The notes: generated by a model not told the origin, from the sequence alone. A stretch of 64,000 bases of DNA from Lachnospiraceae bacterium (GCA_022800815.1 JAAWRC010000009.1:32635-96634); one strand, 5' to 3'. Shown: positions 15,914-25,301, counted from the first letter of the stretch. Program-made: numbers and translations.

Positions 15914-16642
15914 TCAATGCCTGGACGAACGTTCCGGCCATCCTGAAAATCCACCGTTTAGAATTGCCGTGAACATTCGTTCCTTGGCTCCGGGATTTTC
16001 ATGGTTCAGCTGTCGTACCAGATTTTTCGCATATTCCCGTTTTGTCTGCCCGTCGGCCGGACAGGGATTTTTGCAGACCGGCAGGTGATACTGATTTTTA
16101 AAACCAAGCAGGTCGGCTTCCGGCACATACAGGAGCGGCCGGATCACGGTCAGGTCCATTCTGTCCAGATACGTATAGGGGGAAAAGGAATGGAACCGGC
16201 CCTCAAAAATCAGGGACATCAACATGGTTTCCACGATGTCGTCCTTGTGATGGGCATAAGCCACTTTGTTGCATCCAAGCGCCCTGGCCTGCTCGTTGAA
16301 GGCACCCTTCCTCATCTTTGCGCAGAGCGAACAGGGATTTTCCTCCTTTCGTTCCTGAAAAACAATTTCTCCGATTTCCGTGGGAACAACGGTATAGGGA
16401 ACGTCTAATTCCCGGCAGACCTCCCGTATGGGACTTACATCCATTTCCGGAAAAACGGCCACGGTGATGGCCTCCATGAAAAAGGGATTGGGATAAAAAC
16501 GTTTGAGCCCGTGTAGGGCGTATAGCAGCGCAAGACTGTCCTTGCCGCCGGAGACCCCGACGGCAATCCGGTCATTTGGCGCAATCATCTGATAATCATC
16601 GACCGCACGTCTGGTATAGCTTAACAGTTTTTGAAGATTCAT
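15914..16642 (-). CDS. ttcA: TtcA/TilS-like PP-loop tRNA thiolation protein
   Basis: A protein of about 242 aa of the PP-loop ATPase superfamily. SGGKDS (about 31-36) is the ATP pyrophosphatase motif. The CSLC pair (about 105-108) and a later cysteine in CKNPC fit the iron-sulfur-binding TtcA group, which makes 2-thiocytidine in tRNA. The start is uncertain: the ATG at 16642 (MNLQKLLSY) looks like the family start, while a GTG at 16669 would add nine residues; neither has a strong RBS. It precedes the recombinase gene by 16 bp. A 10-bp inverted repeat lies upstream at 16669-16704. Confidence 0.85.
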   Translation of the reverse strand: MNLQKLLSYTRRAVDDYQMIAPNDRIAVGVSGGKDSLALLYALHGLKRFYPNPFFMEAITVAVFPEMDVSPIREVCRELDVPYTVVPTEIGEIVFQERKEENPCSLCAKMRKGAFNEQARALGCNKVAYAHHKDDIVETMLMSLIFEGRFHSFSPYTYLDRMDLTVIRPLLYVPEADLLGFKNQYHLPVCKNPCPADGQTKREYAKNLVRQLNHENPGAKERMFTAILNGGFSGWPERSSRH

Positions 16643-16668
16643 ATCTTTTGATAGGGGCCTCTCGGCCA

Positions 16669-16704
16669 CAACTATTCGTTAAAGTGTTCTTTTGCGAATA
16701 GTTG
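16669..16704. promoter_or_regulatory. Inverted repeat upstream of ttcA-like gene
   Basis: CAACTATTCG pairs with CGAATAGTTG across a 16-nt loop. It lies immediately before the ttcA-like start, in the divergent gap shared with glmS. It could be an operator or a small hairpin in the leader. Confidence 0.4.
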
Positions 16705-16803
16705 CGCCAAGAAAAGCCCTGCTCCTTTTCTCTCTGTTTTCTTTCTTTTTCGCTTTCCGCCTACTATTATAAGGTTTGCCCCCGTTTTAGGCAAGCGGAA
16801 ATC

Positions 16804-16832
16804 TTGACTGGAATAACAGAAAATGATATAGT
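16804..16832 (+). promoter_or_regulatory. glmS promoter
   Basis: TTGACT (16804-16809), 17-bp spacer, TATAGT (16827-16832). The leader is only ~75 nt and too short for a glmS ribozyme. Confidence 0.75.
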
Positions 16833-16914
16833 TATGTGGAATTCAGATTCTATCTGATCGAAGAACCAGTTTTTAGATTTTACATATTATGGAAATACAG
16901 AAGGAGAAATTTTT

Positions 16915-18735
16915 ATGTGCGGAATTATTGGATATACGGGGCCTTTGGATGCCCTGCAGGTTTTGCTTCGCGGGCTGGAACAGCTGGAATACAGGGGTTA
17001 TGACAGCGCCGGAATCGCCCTTCTTTCCGGAGAAGGCGATGACCGGCTACTGGTGAAAAAGGCCGGACCTGTCGCCACTCTGAAGGATGCCTGCGAGACC
17101 TTGGACGTGAATTCCCACTGCGGGATCGGCCATACCAGGTGGGCGACCCACGGGGGGGTAAATGATACCAATGCCCATCCCCATATTGCGGGAAAGGTGA
17201 CTCTGATCCATAACGGCATCATTGAGAATTACCATAACCTGATTGAGAAATTCGGCTTCCGGGATCTTATGGTATCGGAAACGGACACAGAGGTTGCCGC
17301 CAGACTTTTGGATTACTTCTACCAGGGCGATCCCTACGAGGCGATCCGAAAAACCATCCGGGAAATCACGGGTTCCTATGCATTCTGCATCATGTTCGAG
17401 GACGTTCACGACAAGATATTCTGCGTCCGAAACGTAAGTCCCATGGTTGCGGCCCATATGGAGGACGGTTCCTTCGTTGCTTCTGACGTGACTGCGGTGA
17501 TTCCCTATACCAACCGTTATTTCGTAATCCCCGAATATCAGATCGTCACTCTGGCAAAAGACGATGTTTTTGTCCAGGACCTGAAAGGCAATCCCGTCAC
17601 TCCGGAGATGCTGGAAGTCAACTGGAACGTGGAGGCGGCGCAGAAAAACGGATTTCCCCACTTTATGCTCAAAGAGATCCATGAACAGCCGGAGGCCCTC
17701 CGAAACACGATCACTCCCAGGCTGGCAAACGGCCTTCCGGACTTTACCGAAGACGGGATCCCGGATGAAATCCTGTCCGGCTGTGACAAAATTGCCATCG
17801 TGGCCTGCGGGACGGCCATGTATGCAGGCATGGTCGGGAAAGCGCTGATCGAGCCGATTATCAAGATTCCGGTATCTGTCAACATTGCCTCCGAATTTCG
17901 TTATGAAAGCCCGCTGGTGGATGAAAAGACCCTTGTCCTCGTCATCTCCCAGTCCGGAGAAACCATCGACACCCTGGCGGCGCTCCGACTTTCCAGGGAA
18001 TGCGGCGCAAAGGTGCTCTCCATTGTCAACGTGAAGGGGTCCACCATTGCCAGGGAAAGCGATTATGTTTTTTACACCCATGCCGGCCCGGAAATCGCCG
18101 TGGCCAGCACGAAGGCTTACATGGTCCAACTGGCAAGCCTCTATCTCATTGGCTGCCGGATGTCCATGGCCCGTCAAAAGTTTACGGAATCTCAGGCAAG
18201 GGCCTTTATTTCCAAGTTGACCGATTCCATTTCCGCCGTTCAGAAAATCCTGGACAATAAGAAACGCATCAAGGCGGCCGCCCACGTGGTCGCAAAAGCA
18301 AAGGACGCCTTTTTCGTGGGTCGGGGGCTGGACTACGCCTTTTCGCTGGAAGGATCTTTGAAACTGAAGGAGATCTCCTACATTCATGCGGAGGCCTACG
18401 CCGCCGGAGAGCTGAAACACGGGACCATCGCCCTGATCGAGGAGGATACCCCGGTGATCGCCCTGGCGACCCAGGATCATATTTATGGAAAGACTCTCTC
18501 CAATATTCGGGAAGTTCGGGCAAGGGGCGCCTTTGTCATACTGATCACCAAAACGGGCGCCGAAATACCGGAGGACATCTGCGACATCCACTTTGCGGTT
18601 CCGGTACTTACGGATCAGTTCACCGTATTTCCTGTGGCGGTCATCCTGCAGCTTCTGGCCTACTACACCTCCGACATGAAGGGACTCAACGTGGATAAGC
18701 CCAGGAACCTGGCAAAATCCGTAACGGTGGAATAA
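16915..18735 (+). CDS. glmS: Glucosamine-6-phosphate synthase (isomerizing)
   Basis: A 606-aa amidotransferase making glucosamine-6-phosphate from fructose-6-phosphate and glutamine, the entry to peptidoglycan amino sugars. Cys2 (MCGIIGYTG) is the N-terminal nucleophile after Met removal. The glutaminase domain runs to about residue 230. Two SIS sugar-isomerase domains follow (about 285-420 and 455-595), with SQSGETIDT and the C-terminal KSVTVE. It is monocistronic, with its own promoter and a downstream terminator. Unlike many Firmicutes glmS genes, no ribozyme is visible in the leader. Confidence 0.97.
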   Translation: MCGIIGYTGPLDALQVLLRGLEQLEYRGYDSAGIALLSGEGDDRLLVKKAGPVATLKDACETLDVNSHCGIGHTRWATHGGVNDTNAHPHIAGKVTLIHNGIIENYHNLIEKFGFRDLMVSETDTEVAARLLDYFYQGDPYEAIRKTIREITGSYAFCIMFEDVHDKIFCVRNVSPMVAAHMEDGSFVASDVTAVIPYTNRYFVIPEYQIVTLAKDDVFVQDLKGNPVTPEMLEVNWNVEAAQKNGFPHFMLKEIHEQPEALRNTITPRLANGLPDFTEDGIPDEILSGCDKIAIVACGTAMYAGMVGKALIEPIIKIPVSVNIASEFRYESPLVDEKTLVLVISQSGETIDTLAALRLSRECGAKVLSIVNVKGSTIARESDYVFYTHAGPEIAVASTKAYMVQLASLYLIGCRMSMARQKFTESQARAFISKLTDSISAVQKILDNKKRIKAAAHVVAKAKDAFFVGRGLDYAFSLEGSLKLKEISYIHAEAYAAGELKHGTIALIEEDTPVIALATQDHIYGKTLSNIREVRARGAFVILITKTGAEIPEDICDIHFAVPVLTDQFTVFPVAVILQLLAYYTSDMKGLNVDKPRNLAKSVTVE

Positions 18736-18761
18736 AGCCATACAGCCAACGCACAACAAAT

Positions 18762-18818
18762 GCAGGCCGGAGTCCCGGACCATTTAGGTCTTTCGGCGAA
18801 CTCCGGCCTGTATTCTTT
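18762..18818. terminator. Terminator between glmS and the cytidylate-kinase-like gene
   Basis: A 10-bp perfect stem AGGCCGGAGT (18764-18773) / ACTCCGGCCT (18800-18809) is followed by a T-rich stretch. The flanking genes converge, so it may work in both directions. Confidence 0.75.
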
Positions 18819-18840
18819 CAAAGCATTCCGGCCAAAACGG

Positions 18841-19479
18841 TTATTTTTTCTCCATGGCAGCTTTCTTTGTCTCTGCGAAATTTAAGATCACGTCCACGGC
18901 TCCGTCAAAACCGACAGCGCTCCGGTTGACGCACAGATCATAACTCTTCGCACTCCCCCATTTCTTGTTGGCGTAATAATTATAATAGGAAGCCCGCTTT
19001 TTGTCGGTCTTCGTGATAAAATCTTTGATCTTGGAGGGCTCGATGTGGTAATGCTCCTTCAGATACTCCACCTTGTCGTCGTAGGCGGCCGTGGTAAAGA
19101 CAGAAAGCATGTTGGGATAATCGGCCAGCGCATAGTCCGCACAGCGCCCCACGATCACGCAGGACTCCTGCTCCGCCAGCTTTTTAATGGTATCAAACTG
19201 AGCAAGAAAAACTTTCTGGTTCAGGGGCATATCCAAAAATCCAGACGGATTGTAACTCATGGAATAGGTATCCATCACCAGGGAATACAAAAAACTGTTG
19301 GTCGGTTTTTCGTCGTGATGTTCAAAGATCTCCTTGCAAAGCCCGCTGTTCTGTGCGGACAGGGTAAGCAGTTCTTTGTCATAACACTTGATGCCAAGCC
19401 GTTTCGCCAGCTTCTGGCCGATGAATCTTCCGCCGCTCCCGCACTCTCTTCCTATCGTGATAACCAGGTTTCCGTTCAT
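18841..19479 (-). CDS. Cytidylate kinase-like family protein
   Basis: A 212-aa P-loop protein of the cytidylate-kinase-like family (PF13189 type). The N-terminus NLVITIGRECGSGGRFIG holds the nucleotide-binding loop, and VIVGRCADYALA lies in the middle. Such proteins are common in Clostridia and often misnamed cytidylate kinase; the true substrate is unknown. It is a single gene converging with glmS, behind GGAGAGGAGCTG. The chance TATCGTGATA inside its first codons resembles the operator core at 442-605 but is coding. Confidence 0.85.
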   Translation of the reverse strand: MNGNLVITIGRECGSGGRFIGQKLAKRLGIKCYDKELLTLSAQNSGLCKEIFEHHDEKPTNSFLYSLVMDTYSMSYNPSGFLDMPLNQKVFLAQFDTIKKLAEQESCVIVGRCADYALADYPNMLSVFTTAAYDDKVEYLKEHYHIEPSKIKDFITKTDKKRASYYNYYANKKWGSAKSYDLCVNRSAVGFDGAVDVILNFAETKKAAMEKK

Positions 19480-19574
19480 AAAAGATCAGCTCCTCTCCTT
19501 GTTCCCTTTCTCATGATTTCAGAAAGATAACTATATTATACTATATTTACGGAAAAAAGTACACCCTCCGAAAA

Positions 19575-20486
19575 TCACGGGCGGAGCTTTGTCAGCAGTC
19601 CCTGAAAATATTCCGGGAGGGGTGCCTCAAATTCCAGATATTCTCCTGTTCGGGGATGGATAAACCCCAACACCTTCGCATGGAGCGTCTGCCCTTCCAG
19701 TGGAAAGGGAGACCTTGCCGGACCATATACCGCATCCCCCAAGAGGGGATGATGGACGGAGGCCATGTGAACTCGAATCTGATGGGTACGCCCGGTCTCC
19801 AGACGACATTCCACGTAGGTGAATTTTTTTAAAGGCTCCAGAACATGGTAATGGGTGACCGCACACTTGCCGTTTTTGTGGTTAACCGCCATTTTCATAC
19901 GGTCCGCAGGGTTTCTTCCAATCGGGGCGTCAATGACTCCGTCCGTGGACAGCACGCCGTGGACGATGGCGTGATATCGTCTGGTAATGGAATGGGAGCT
20001 TAACTGGGCGGCAATCGACACGTGGGAGACGTCGTTTTTGCAGATGAGAAGCAGGCCCGTGGTATCCCGGTCAATCCGATGGACGATGCCGGGGCGCAGA
20101 ACCCCGTTGATGCCGGAAAGCTTCCCCCGGCAGTGATAGAGAAGGCCGTTGACAAGGGTGTGGCTTTCGTGTCCCGCAGCCGGATGGACCACCATGCCCT
20201 TCGGTTTGTTGACGACCAGGACGTCCTCGTCCTCATACAGGATGTCCAGATCCATCTGTTCCGCCTCCACGGAGAGCTCCTTCGGCTCCGGCACGGATAC
20301 GGTGATCTCCTCCCCCCTCCGGAGTCTGTAATTGCTCTTTGCAGGCTCCTTTTCCACAAGGACCCAACCTTCTTCGATCAGACGCTGCAGATAGCTTCTG
20401 GAAGGCAATTCCGGCTTTTCCGAAAGAAATTTATCCAGTCTGAGACCGGCCTCACTCTCTGAGGCCCGGTAGGAAAAAAGAGCCAT
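19575..20486 (-). CDS. rluD: RluA/RluD-family pseudouridine synthase
   Basis: A 303-aa RNA pseudouridine synthase. An S4 RNA-binding domain (about 15-75) is followed by the catalytic domain. HRIDRDTTG (136-144) contains the nucleophile D139. LETGRTHQIRVH is the second signature. It is last in the sepF-ylmH-aroB-lspA-rluD operon, 1 bp after the lspA stop, as lspA-rluD pairs usually are in Firmicutes. The exact target uridines cannot be read from sequence. Confidence 0.93.
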   Translation of the reverse strand: MALFSYRASESEAGLRLDKFLSEKPELPSRSYLQRLIEEGWVLVEKEPAKSNYRLRRGEEITVSVPEPKELSVEAEQMDLDILYEDEDVLVVNKPKGMVVHPAAGHESHTLVNGLLYHCRGKLSGINGVLRPGIVHRIDRDTTGLLLICKNDVSHVSIAAQLSSHSITRRYHAIVHGVLSTDGVIDAPIGRNPADRMKMAVNHKNGKCAVTHYHVLEPLKKFTYVECRLETGRTHQIRVHMASVHHPLLGDAVYGPARSPFPLEGQTLHAKVLGFIHPRTGEYLEFEAPLPEYFQGLLTKLRP

Positions 20487-20487
20487 G

Positions 20488-21039
20488 TCAGGAATCCTCT
20501 TCTTTCCTTTTTTTCTTCAGGAAGGAGGGAACGAATACGGCCAGATCCTCGTCCTTGTAATAAAAGAGAAACAGCAGGACGAAAAGGATTCCGGAAATCA
20601 CCACGTAACAGTCGGCCACGTTAAAAATCGGAAAATTGATCAGGCAGAAAGAAAAAAAATCCACCACGTATCCGTGGAAAAGACGGTCGATCAGATTCCC
20701 GGTGGCTCCGGCGGCCAAAACCGTCAGCACCATGCGCAGGGGCCGATACCGCCCTGTCAGAGGCGCTTTCAGAAAGACATAGAAAATCAGGGCAAGGATC
20801 AGGACCGTTCCCACCAGAAACACCCAGCGCCCTCCGGCAAAAAGGCCCCAGGCCATACCGGAATTTTCCAGATAGGAAAGTTCAAAAATCCCCCGGATCA
20901 GGGGAACGTCCGCCTGTCCCTTCAACCCCGCCACGGCCATCCACTTGCTCCACTGGTCGAGAACCACCAGAAGGACAAATGCGGCAAAATAACCGAAAGA
21001 TACGATCAATTTTCTTTTTTTCCAAACGTTATTTTCCAT
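20488..21039 (-). CDS. lspA: Lipoprotein signal peptidase (signal peptidase II)
   Basis: A 183-aa membrane protease that cuts lipoprotein signal peptides after lipidation. Four hydrophobic helices are visible (about 13-32, 70-90, 102-120, 140-163). The two catalytic aspartates are D118 in GNLIDRL and D143 in FNVADCYV. The C-terminal tail is lysine-rich. It would serve the lipoproteins encoded at 56 and 59 kb among others. It overlaps nothing and precedes rluD by 1 bp. Confidence 0.96.
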   Translation of the reverse strand: MENNVWKKRKLIVSFGYFAAFVLLVVLDQWSKWMAVAGLKGQADVPLIRGIFELSYLENSGMAWGLFAGGRWVFLVGTVLILALIFYVFLKAPLTGRYRPLRMVLTVLAAGATGNLIDRLFHGYVVDFFSFCLINFPIFNVADCYVVISGILFVLLFLFYYKDEDLAVFVPSFLKKKRKEEDS

Positions 21040-21069
21040 AAAATGCTCTCCCCGTTTCAGCTTCTCCCA

Positions 21070-22164
21070 TCAACCCTCTTCCAAATAAAGAAGAGCTTCC
21101 CGCATCTCCTGCCCCGTCACGGAACGGTCGATATACGCTTTCCCGATCCGTTCCAGAAGGATAAAGCGAATTACCCCGGAATCCATCTTTTTGTCATGGG
21201 ACGCCGCATTGAGAACGGCATCCTGGGACAGGCCGGAAATCCGGACGGGCAGCCCGAAAAAGACGAGCAGGTTCTCAAGCTCTTCCAGATCCTTTTCCAA
21301 GAGGTTTCCCCTCTTTGCGGACAGCCATGCGGCGGCCATGCAACCGGCTCCCACACAGGCGCCATGGCTCATGGCAAAGTTCTGTTCCTTTTCGATGGCA
21401 TGACCCAGCGTATGCCCAAAATTCAGGACGGCCCTAATCCCCCGCTCTTCGGGGTCTTCTTCTACCACCGACCGCTTGATGAGGCAGCTTCCCTTCACGG
21501 TCTCCAGAAGGGCACCCTCCTCCCGTTTCCTGACGGCCTCCCGGTGGTCGGAAATCCAACGGTAATACTCTGCGGAACGGATGCAGCCATGTTTGATGAC
21601 CTCCCCCATGCCGGAAGAAAATTGTTCGTCGGAGAGGCTTTTCAGGACGGAGACATTGACATACACCAGCTTCGGCATGTAAAAAGCGCCCACCATGTTT
21701 TTATATGCGTCGAAATCCACCCCCGTCTTTCCGCCAATGCTGGAATCCACCTGGGATAACAGGGTCGTCGGAATTTGAATAAAACGGATCCCCCGAAGAT
21801 AGGTGGAGGCCGCAAAACCGGTCAGGTCGCCCGCCACGCCGCCGCCAAGGGCCACGAGGACGTCCCTGCGGTCAAAGGAATTCCGGACCAGAAACCCGTA
21901 GAGCTCCCTCACGGTGTCCAACGTTTTATGCGCCTCTCCCGCCGGGAACACGAAAGAAACCGTGCTTTTTGAAATTTTCCTGAAAGCCTCTTCGACTTGT
22001 TCCAGATAAAGTCCCGCAACATTGCCGTCGGTGACGACGCAGATTTTTCGCTCCGAGAGGGCCAGGGGCAAAACGGCCTCGTAAAGAGCCTCGAAGGAAT
22101 TCGTAAGCCAGATGGGATAGGCGGATATGCCGTCCCTGTGTACCGTGATCTTCTCTATCGTCAT
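21070..22164 (-). CDS. aroB: 3-Dehydroquinate synthase
   Basis: A 364-aa NAD- and metal-dependent enzyme of the shikimate pathway (DAHP to 3-dehydroquinate). Visible signatures are GGGVAGDLTGFAAS (107-120), TTLLSQVDSSIGGKTG and the metal-site block NFGHTLGHAIE. The length is normal. It sits between ylmH and lspA, a linkage not tied to aromatic synthesis; no other aro genes are in the window. The ribosome binding site is GTTAGGAGTGGCATACC. Confidence 0.95.
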   Translation of the reverse strand: MTIEKITVHRDGISAYPIWLTNSFEALYEAVLPLALSERKICVVTDGNVAGLYLEQVEEAFRKISKSTVSFVFPAGEAHKTLDTVRELYGFLVRNSFDRRDVLVALGGGVAGDLTGFAASTYLRGIRFIQIPTTLLSQVDSSIGGKTGVDFDAYKNMVGAFYMPKLVYVNVSVLKSLSDEQFSSGMGEVIKHGCIRSAEYYRWISDHREAVRKREEGALLETVKGSCLIKRSVVEEDPEERGIRAVLNFGHTLGHAIEKEQNFAMSHGACVGAGCMAAAWLSAKRGNLLEKDLEELENLLVFFGLPVRISGLSQDAVLNAASHDKKMDSGVIRFILLERIGKAYIDRSVTGQEMREALLYLEEG

Positions 22165-22176
22165 GGTATGCCACTC

Positions 22177-22938
22177 CTAACTGTATTTTCTGATCTTTAT
22201 GAACAGGCGTCCCTTTTTCGTGGAAGATACGACGCCGTCAAAAACAAACTTTCCGACCCCCCGCACGGAGACCGTCTCTCCCGCTCTCGGCTCCGCCGAG
22301 TGGGAAGTGCAGAGCCTCCCGTTCACGAACACCCTCTCCCCATCCAAAACGGCGGCGGAGGCGGTGCGGGAGCTCTTCATAAAAAAAGCCAGCAGGGAAT
22401 CCATCCGCAGGGAGGCCAGGGTGCCCGTCATCTCCGTGAAGACGAGCTGCTTTTCCAGATCGGAAAATTCTGCCGAACCGACAAGAACCGGATTCCGTTT
22501 TACGCTTGTCAGCTGTTCTATCACATAATCCGCCATCGCCCTCATGCATAACACGTGGGCCTGTCCGTCTCCCACCAGAATGTCCCCAATCTTCCCCCGC
22601 TCGATCCCCAGATTCAAAATGGCTCCCAGGTAGTCCCTGTGCGTGCAGGGAACCGTGAATTTCCCCGCCGAGGAGCGAATCCTTATGGGAAGGAAGGGCC
22701 GGAAGGGCTCACCCTCCTCATAAGCAGGAAGAAAGCAAACAATTTTTCGCTCTGCCCCCTCATATCCGCCGTCCAGGACTGTGCGGACATGAGAAAATTC
22801 TGACATTTTCGACAAAAAAACTGTTTGCTCGTTTAAATTCAAAAAATCCGTATAGACCGGAACATTCCGGCTGTAGCAAGTATCGGCCAGATCCTGCAGA
22901 TGGCGAAAAAGTAATTGTTCTTCTCTGTCCATATACAA
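22177..22938 (-). CDS. ylmH: YlmH-like S4-domain RNA-binding protein
   Basis: A 253-aa protein of the YlmH family. An N-terminal region (YSRNVPVYTDFLN, LSKMSEF) leads to a PII-like middle part with DYLGAILNLGIERGKIGDILVG, and a C-terminal S4 domain (about 180-250) follows. Family members bind ribosomes or stalled peptidyl-tRNA-50S complexes and lie in the division cluster next to sepF. Here it directly follows sepF with 8 bp between them. The intermediate ylmG gene found in Bacillus is absent. Confidence 0.9.
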   Translation of the reverse strand: MYMDREEQLLFRHLQDLADTCYSRNVPVYTDFLNLNEQTVFLSKMSEFSHVRTVLDGGYEGAERKIVCFLPAYEEGEPFRPFLPIRIRSSAGKFTVPCTHRDYLGAILNLGIERGKIGDILVGDGQAHVLCMRAMADYVIEQLTSVKRNPVLVGSAEFSDLEKQLVFTEMTGTLASLRMDSLLAFFMKSSRTASAAVLDGERVFVNGRLCTSHSAEPRAGETVSVRGVGKFVFDGVVSSTKKGRLFIKIRKYS

Positions 22939-22946
22939 AACTCCGT

Positions 22947-23450
22947 TTAATAACCGGAAGAAGAGCCATTTTCCATCAGATCTTCAAAATCACCGGAGAG
23001 TCCGATGGATGGAGGCGTGGCAATGAAAATAAAATTCGAAATCTTCTGCAGGTTTCCGTTCTTGGCGTAACAGGCTCCGGAAGTAAAGTCGATGATCTTC
23101 TGGGCAATCTCCGTTGGAATTCCCTCCATGTTGATCACCACCGCCCTGCCGTCCAACAGGATGTCTGCGATCTCCCTGGCGTCACCGATGTTTCCGGGCT
23201 TCACCATGCAGACTTCCATCCCCCCTCTGGTGGAGGTCCGAAACTGCACGACATTGTCCGCCTGACGAGTTCTTCCCTTCGATGCGAAATCCGGCTCCTC
23301 CGGAGCCGCAGACTTCTTGTTCCTTCCGAAAATGCGTTTTCTCGGCTGATCTGTATCTTCATCCTCATCGTACATATCGTCTTCATCGTAATCGTAATCG
23401 TCGTCGTCGTTTAAGTTCATGGTGTTTAAAATTGAGTCAATAATGCTCAT
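22947..23450 (-). CDS. sepF: Cell division protein SepF
   Basis: A 167-aa FtsZ-associated protein. The N-terminal amphipathic helix (MSIIDSILNTMNL) anchors it to the membrane. A very acidic linker (about 14-35, D/E/Y-rich) follows, then the conserved SepF core (about 80-160) with VKPGNIGDAREIADILLDGRAVVIN and FTSGACY. It shapes FtsZ bundles at the septum. It lies between the HlyD-like gene upstream and ylmH downstream. Confidence 0.93.
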   Translation of the reverse strand: MSIIDSILNTMNLNDDDDYDYDEDDMYDEDEDTDQPRKRIFGRNKKSAAPEEPDFASKGRTRQADNVVQFRTSTRGGMEVCMVKPGNIGDAREIADILLDGRAVVINMEGIPTEIAQKIIDFTSGACYAKNGNLQKISNFIFIATPPSIGLSGDFEDLMENGSSSGY

Positions 23451-23540
23451 GGAGTAAACCGCCTTTCCTGTTTATACTCTTTTACCATTATCAATGTTTT
23501 TGGGAATGATGTCAACCAATAATCGAATTTTTTTAAAAAA

Positions 23541-24977
23541 TCACCTCAGAATCTCTCCCTCCGTAACCCCTGACCCGTGCAGCGCAATATAATCATAAGT
23601 GCGGACACTGTAATACACATGCTTTTTGGCAATGCAGTATTCCTGATTTTCGTCTATCACCTCGATATAGCGGAAGGAGGCGTAACCCCGGTTCACATTA
23701 TAAACGCCGGTCAGACTCTGCTTCTCCGCCACCCGGAACCGTTCGTTGGAGTCCGGAAGGATCAGCATATCACCCTGGGAAAAGTTCGACGTGGAAACAT
23801 AACAGTAATCCGGAACCGTCTCTCCCGCATCCTTTGCGGCTTCTTTTTCCTCCTCGCCGGTGACCCGCAGGATGTCGGCCGTCACGAATTCCGTGGAAAT
23901 GGAGCCGTCCTCCCCGTAGACCTCCTTATAAAATCCCTCCGCCAGGCTGTCGCCCCCGGTCGTTAAATATTCTGCCGGAATCACATAGGCGTCCTGGGAA
24001 ACCAGGGCGGTTTTTGGAATCTTAAGCCCTTCCGCCTGAGAAGTTTTCACCTCCAGCTCGATAAATCGTTCCCCTGCGAACTGGACCATGTACTTGTCCA
24101 AGGTCAGGATTCCATAAGAAGCGCCGTCCGCCCCACGGACCACGGAAAAAGCCGCCCGGGCATCCAGACGCTTTTCCGTAAAATGAACGGTCAGGGAGGT
24201 TTCCTGCCCGTAGCGGACCAGGTCCTCCTCCGTGAGAGGGATCGCAACCGACCAGGTATCCTCCGTGACCAGCCGGTAAACGGGGTCTCCGCTCTTTACC
24301 AGCATCCCCCCAGTATAGGAAGTTCTTCCGTAATTTTCTTTGGAAAAAGCGTCTGCGGAAAGCTGCTCCGGGGTGAGCCCCTCCATGCCGTCCACAGAAT
24401 AAAAAACGATTCCGCTCTGCTTTGCGGGACACTTTTGAAAAGAGACGGAAACGCCAGAACCCGCCCCGTCGGAAAGCTCCTTCAGGGTATTGACGTTCAT
24501 ATACTCCATCAGCATGGAGGACAGCGCCGCATTCACGTCGTACACTTCGGAAAAACGGTCGTCCGAATAGGAAGCGCTGAAAGAGGAAAGCTGCGCCTTT
24601 AACTCCTTCAGGTTTTCCTCGGACAGCCGGCTTCCCTCGCCGGCGGTATTGTTCAAATATTCCGTCATGGAGCCGCTTTCATCCACCGTGTAGACCAGGT
24701 TTCCAACGGCCGCCTTCTGCCTTTCCCGAAGATAATAATTGACATAACCGGCAAACTCGGAGGTGACGATCGTCTCACTCCGCAGGGCGATCCCGGTATA
24801 GTACGAGGTACTTGCGATATCCCCGTCAAGAACCTCGTACATTTTGATCTTCGGAGTGAACAGGTAACGCCCCGTCATAATCACCAGGTACAGGAAAATA
24901 ACGGCAAAAACGGCAATGCCGATATTGATGGTTCTCGTCTTTTTGTATCGAATGATTTTTTTTCTTTTTTTTGTCAA
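23541..24977 (-). CDS. HlyD-like periplasmic-adaptor-type membrane protein
   Basis: A 478-aa protein with a basic N-terminus, one TM helix (about 20-41) and a long external region. It has the barrel-sandwich fold typical of HlyD/membrane-fusion proteins, including VTSEFAGYVNYYLRERQKAAVGNLVYTVD split around an acidic central segment. The C-terminal part contains a beta-rich tail (DMLILPDSNERF). Such proteins occur next to sepF/ylmH in Clostridia, and no exporter or outer membrane is expected. Its function here is unknown. It ends 90 bp before sepF and may be cotranscribed with it. Confidence 0.75.
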   Translation of the reverse strand: MTKKRKKIIRYKKTRTINIGIAVFAVIFLYLVIMTGRYLFTPKIKMYEVLDGDIASTSYYTGIALRSETIVTSEFAGYVNYYLRERQKAAVGNLVYTVDESGSMTEYLNNTAGEGSRLSEENLKELKAQLSSFSASYSDDRFSEVYDVNAALSSMLMEYMNVNTLKELSDGAGSGVSVSFQKCPAKQSGIVFYSVDGMEGLTPEQLSADAFSKENYGRTSYTGGMLVKSGDPVYRLVTEDTWSVAIPLTEEDLVRYGQETSLTVHFTEKRLDARAAFSVVRGADGASYGILTLDKYMVQFAGERFIELEVKTSQAEGLKIPKTALVSQDAYVIPAEYLTTGGDSLAEGFYKEVYGEDGSISTEFVTADILRVTGEEEKEAAKDAGETVPDYCYVSTSNFSQGDMLILPDSNERFRVAEKQSLTGVYNVNRGYASFRYIEVIDENQEYCIAKKHVYYSVRTYDYIALHGSGVTEGEILR

Positions 24978-25064
24978 GAAACCAGCTCCTTAACACGGAA
25001 AATTTTCCCATAATAATATGGAAAAATCAGAATACACTAAAGATAAGAAGGAGGGACAACAACT

Positions 25065-25280
25065 ATGAACTCAAAGCCATTGGATTATACGGCGCTCGCC
25101 TTGGTAATCATCGGTGCCGTCAACTGGGCCCTGATCGGGTTTTTCCGGTTCAATCTGGTTACATTCCTTTTGGGAGACATGACGCTGCTCTCCCGGATCG
25201 TCTACGGCATCGTGGGGATCTGCGGCCTGTATCTCTTAAGCATGTTCGGACGTGTTGGAACCGGTCGGGAAACCGAATAA
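25065..25280 (+). CDS. DUF378 small membrane protein
   Basis: A 71-aa protein with two TM helices. The DUF378 pattern is clear: LDYTALALVIIGAVNWALIGFF at the N-terminus and SRIVYGIVGICGLY in the second half. Function is unknown in the family (YuzA). It starts behind AAGAAGGAGGG and is divergent from the HlyD-like gene. A 9-bp GGGACGTG hairpin with a following T-run ends it. Confidence 0.88.
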   Translation: MNSKPLDYTALALVIIGAVNWALIGFFRFNLVTFLLGDMTLLSRIVYGIVGICGLYLLSMFGRVGTGRETE

Positions 25281-25301
25281 AATCGATCATTGAAAAAAGT
25301 A

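Noticed and set aside
16670..16914. glmS ribozyme
   Set aside because: The gap lacks the conserved core and the leader after the promoter is too short.
17047..18783. A 578-aa open frame antisense to glmS
   Set aside because: It is the shadow of glmS on the opposite strand; composition is Cys/His/Gly-rich without domains, and no RBS precedes it.
19448..19465. Third copy of the TATCGTGATA operator
   Set aside because: It encodes the first conserved residues (VITIGRE) of the cytidylate-kinase-like protein; the match is explained by codons.
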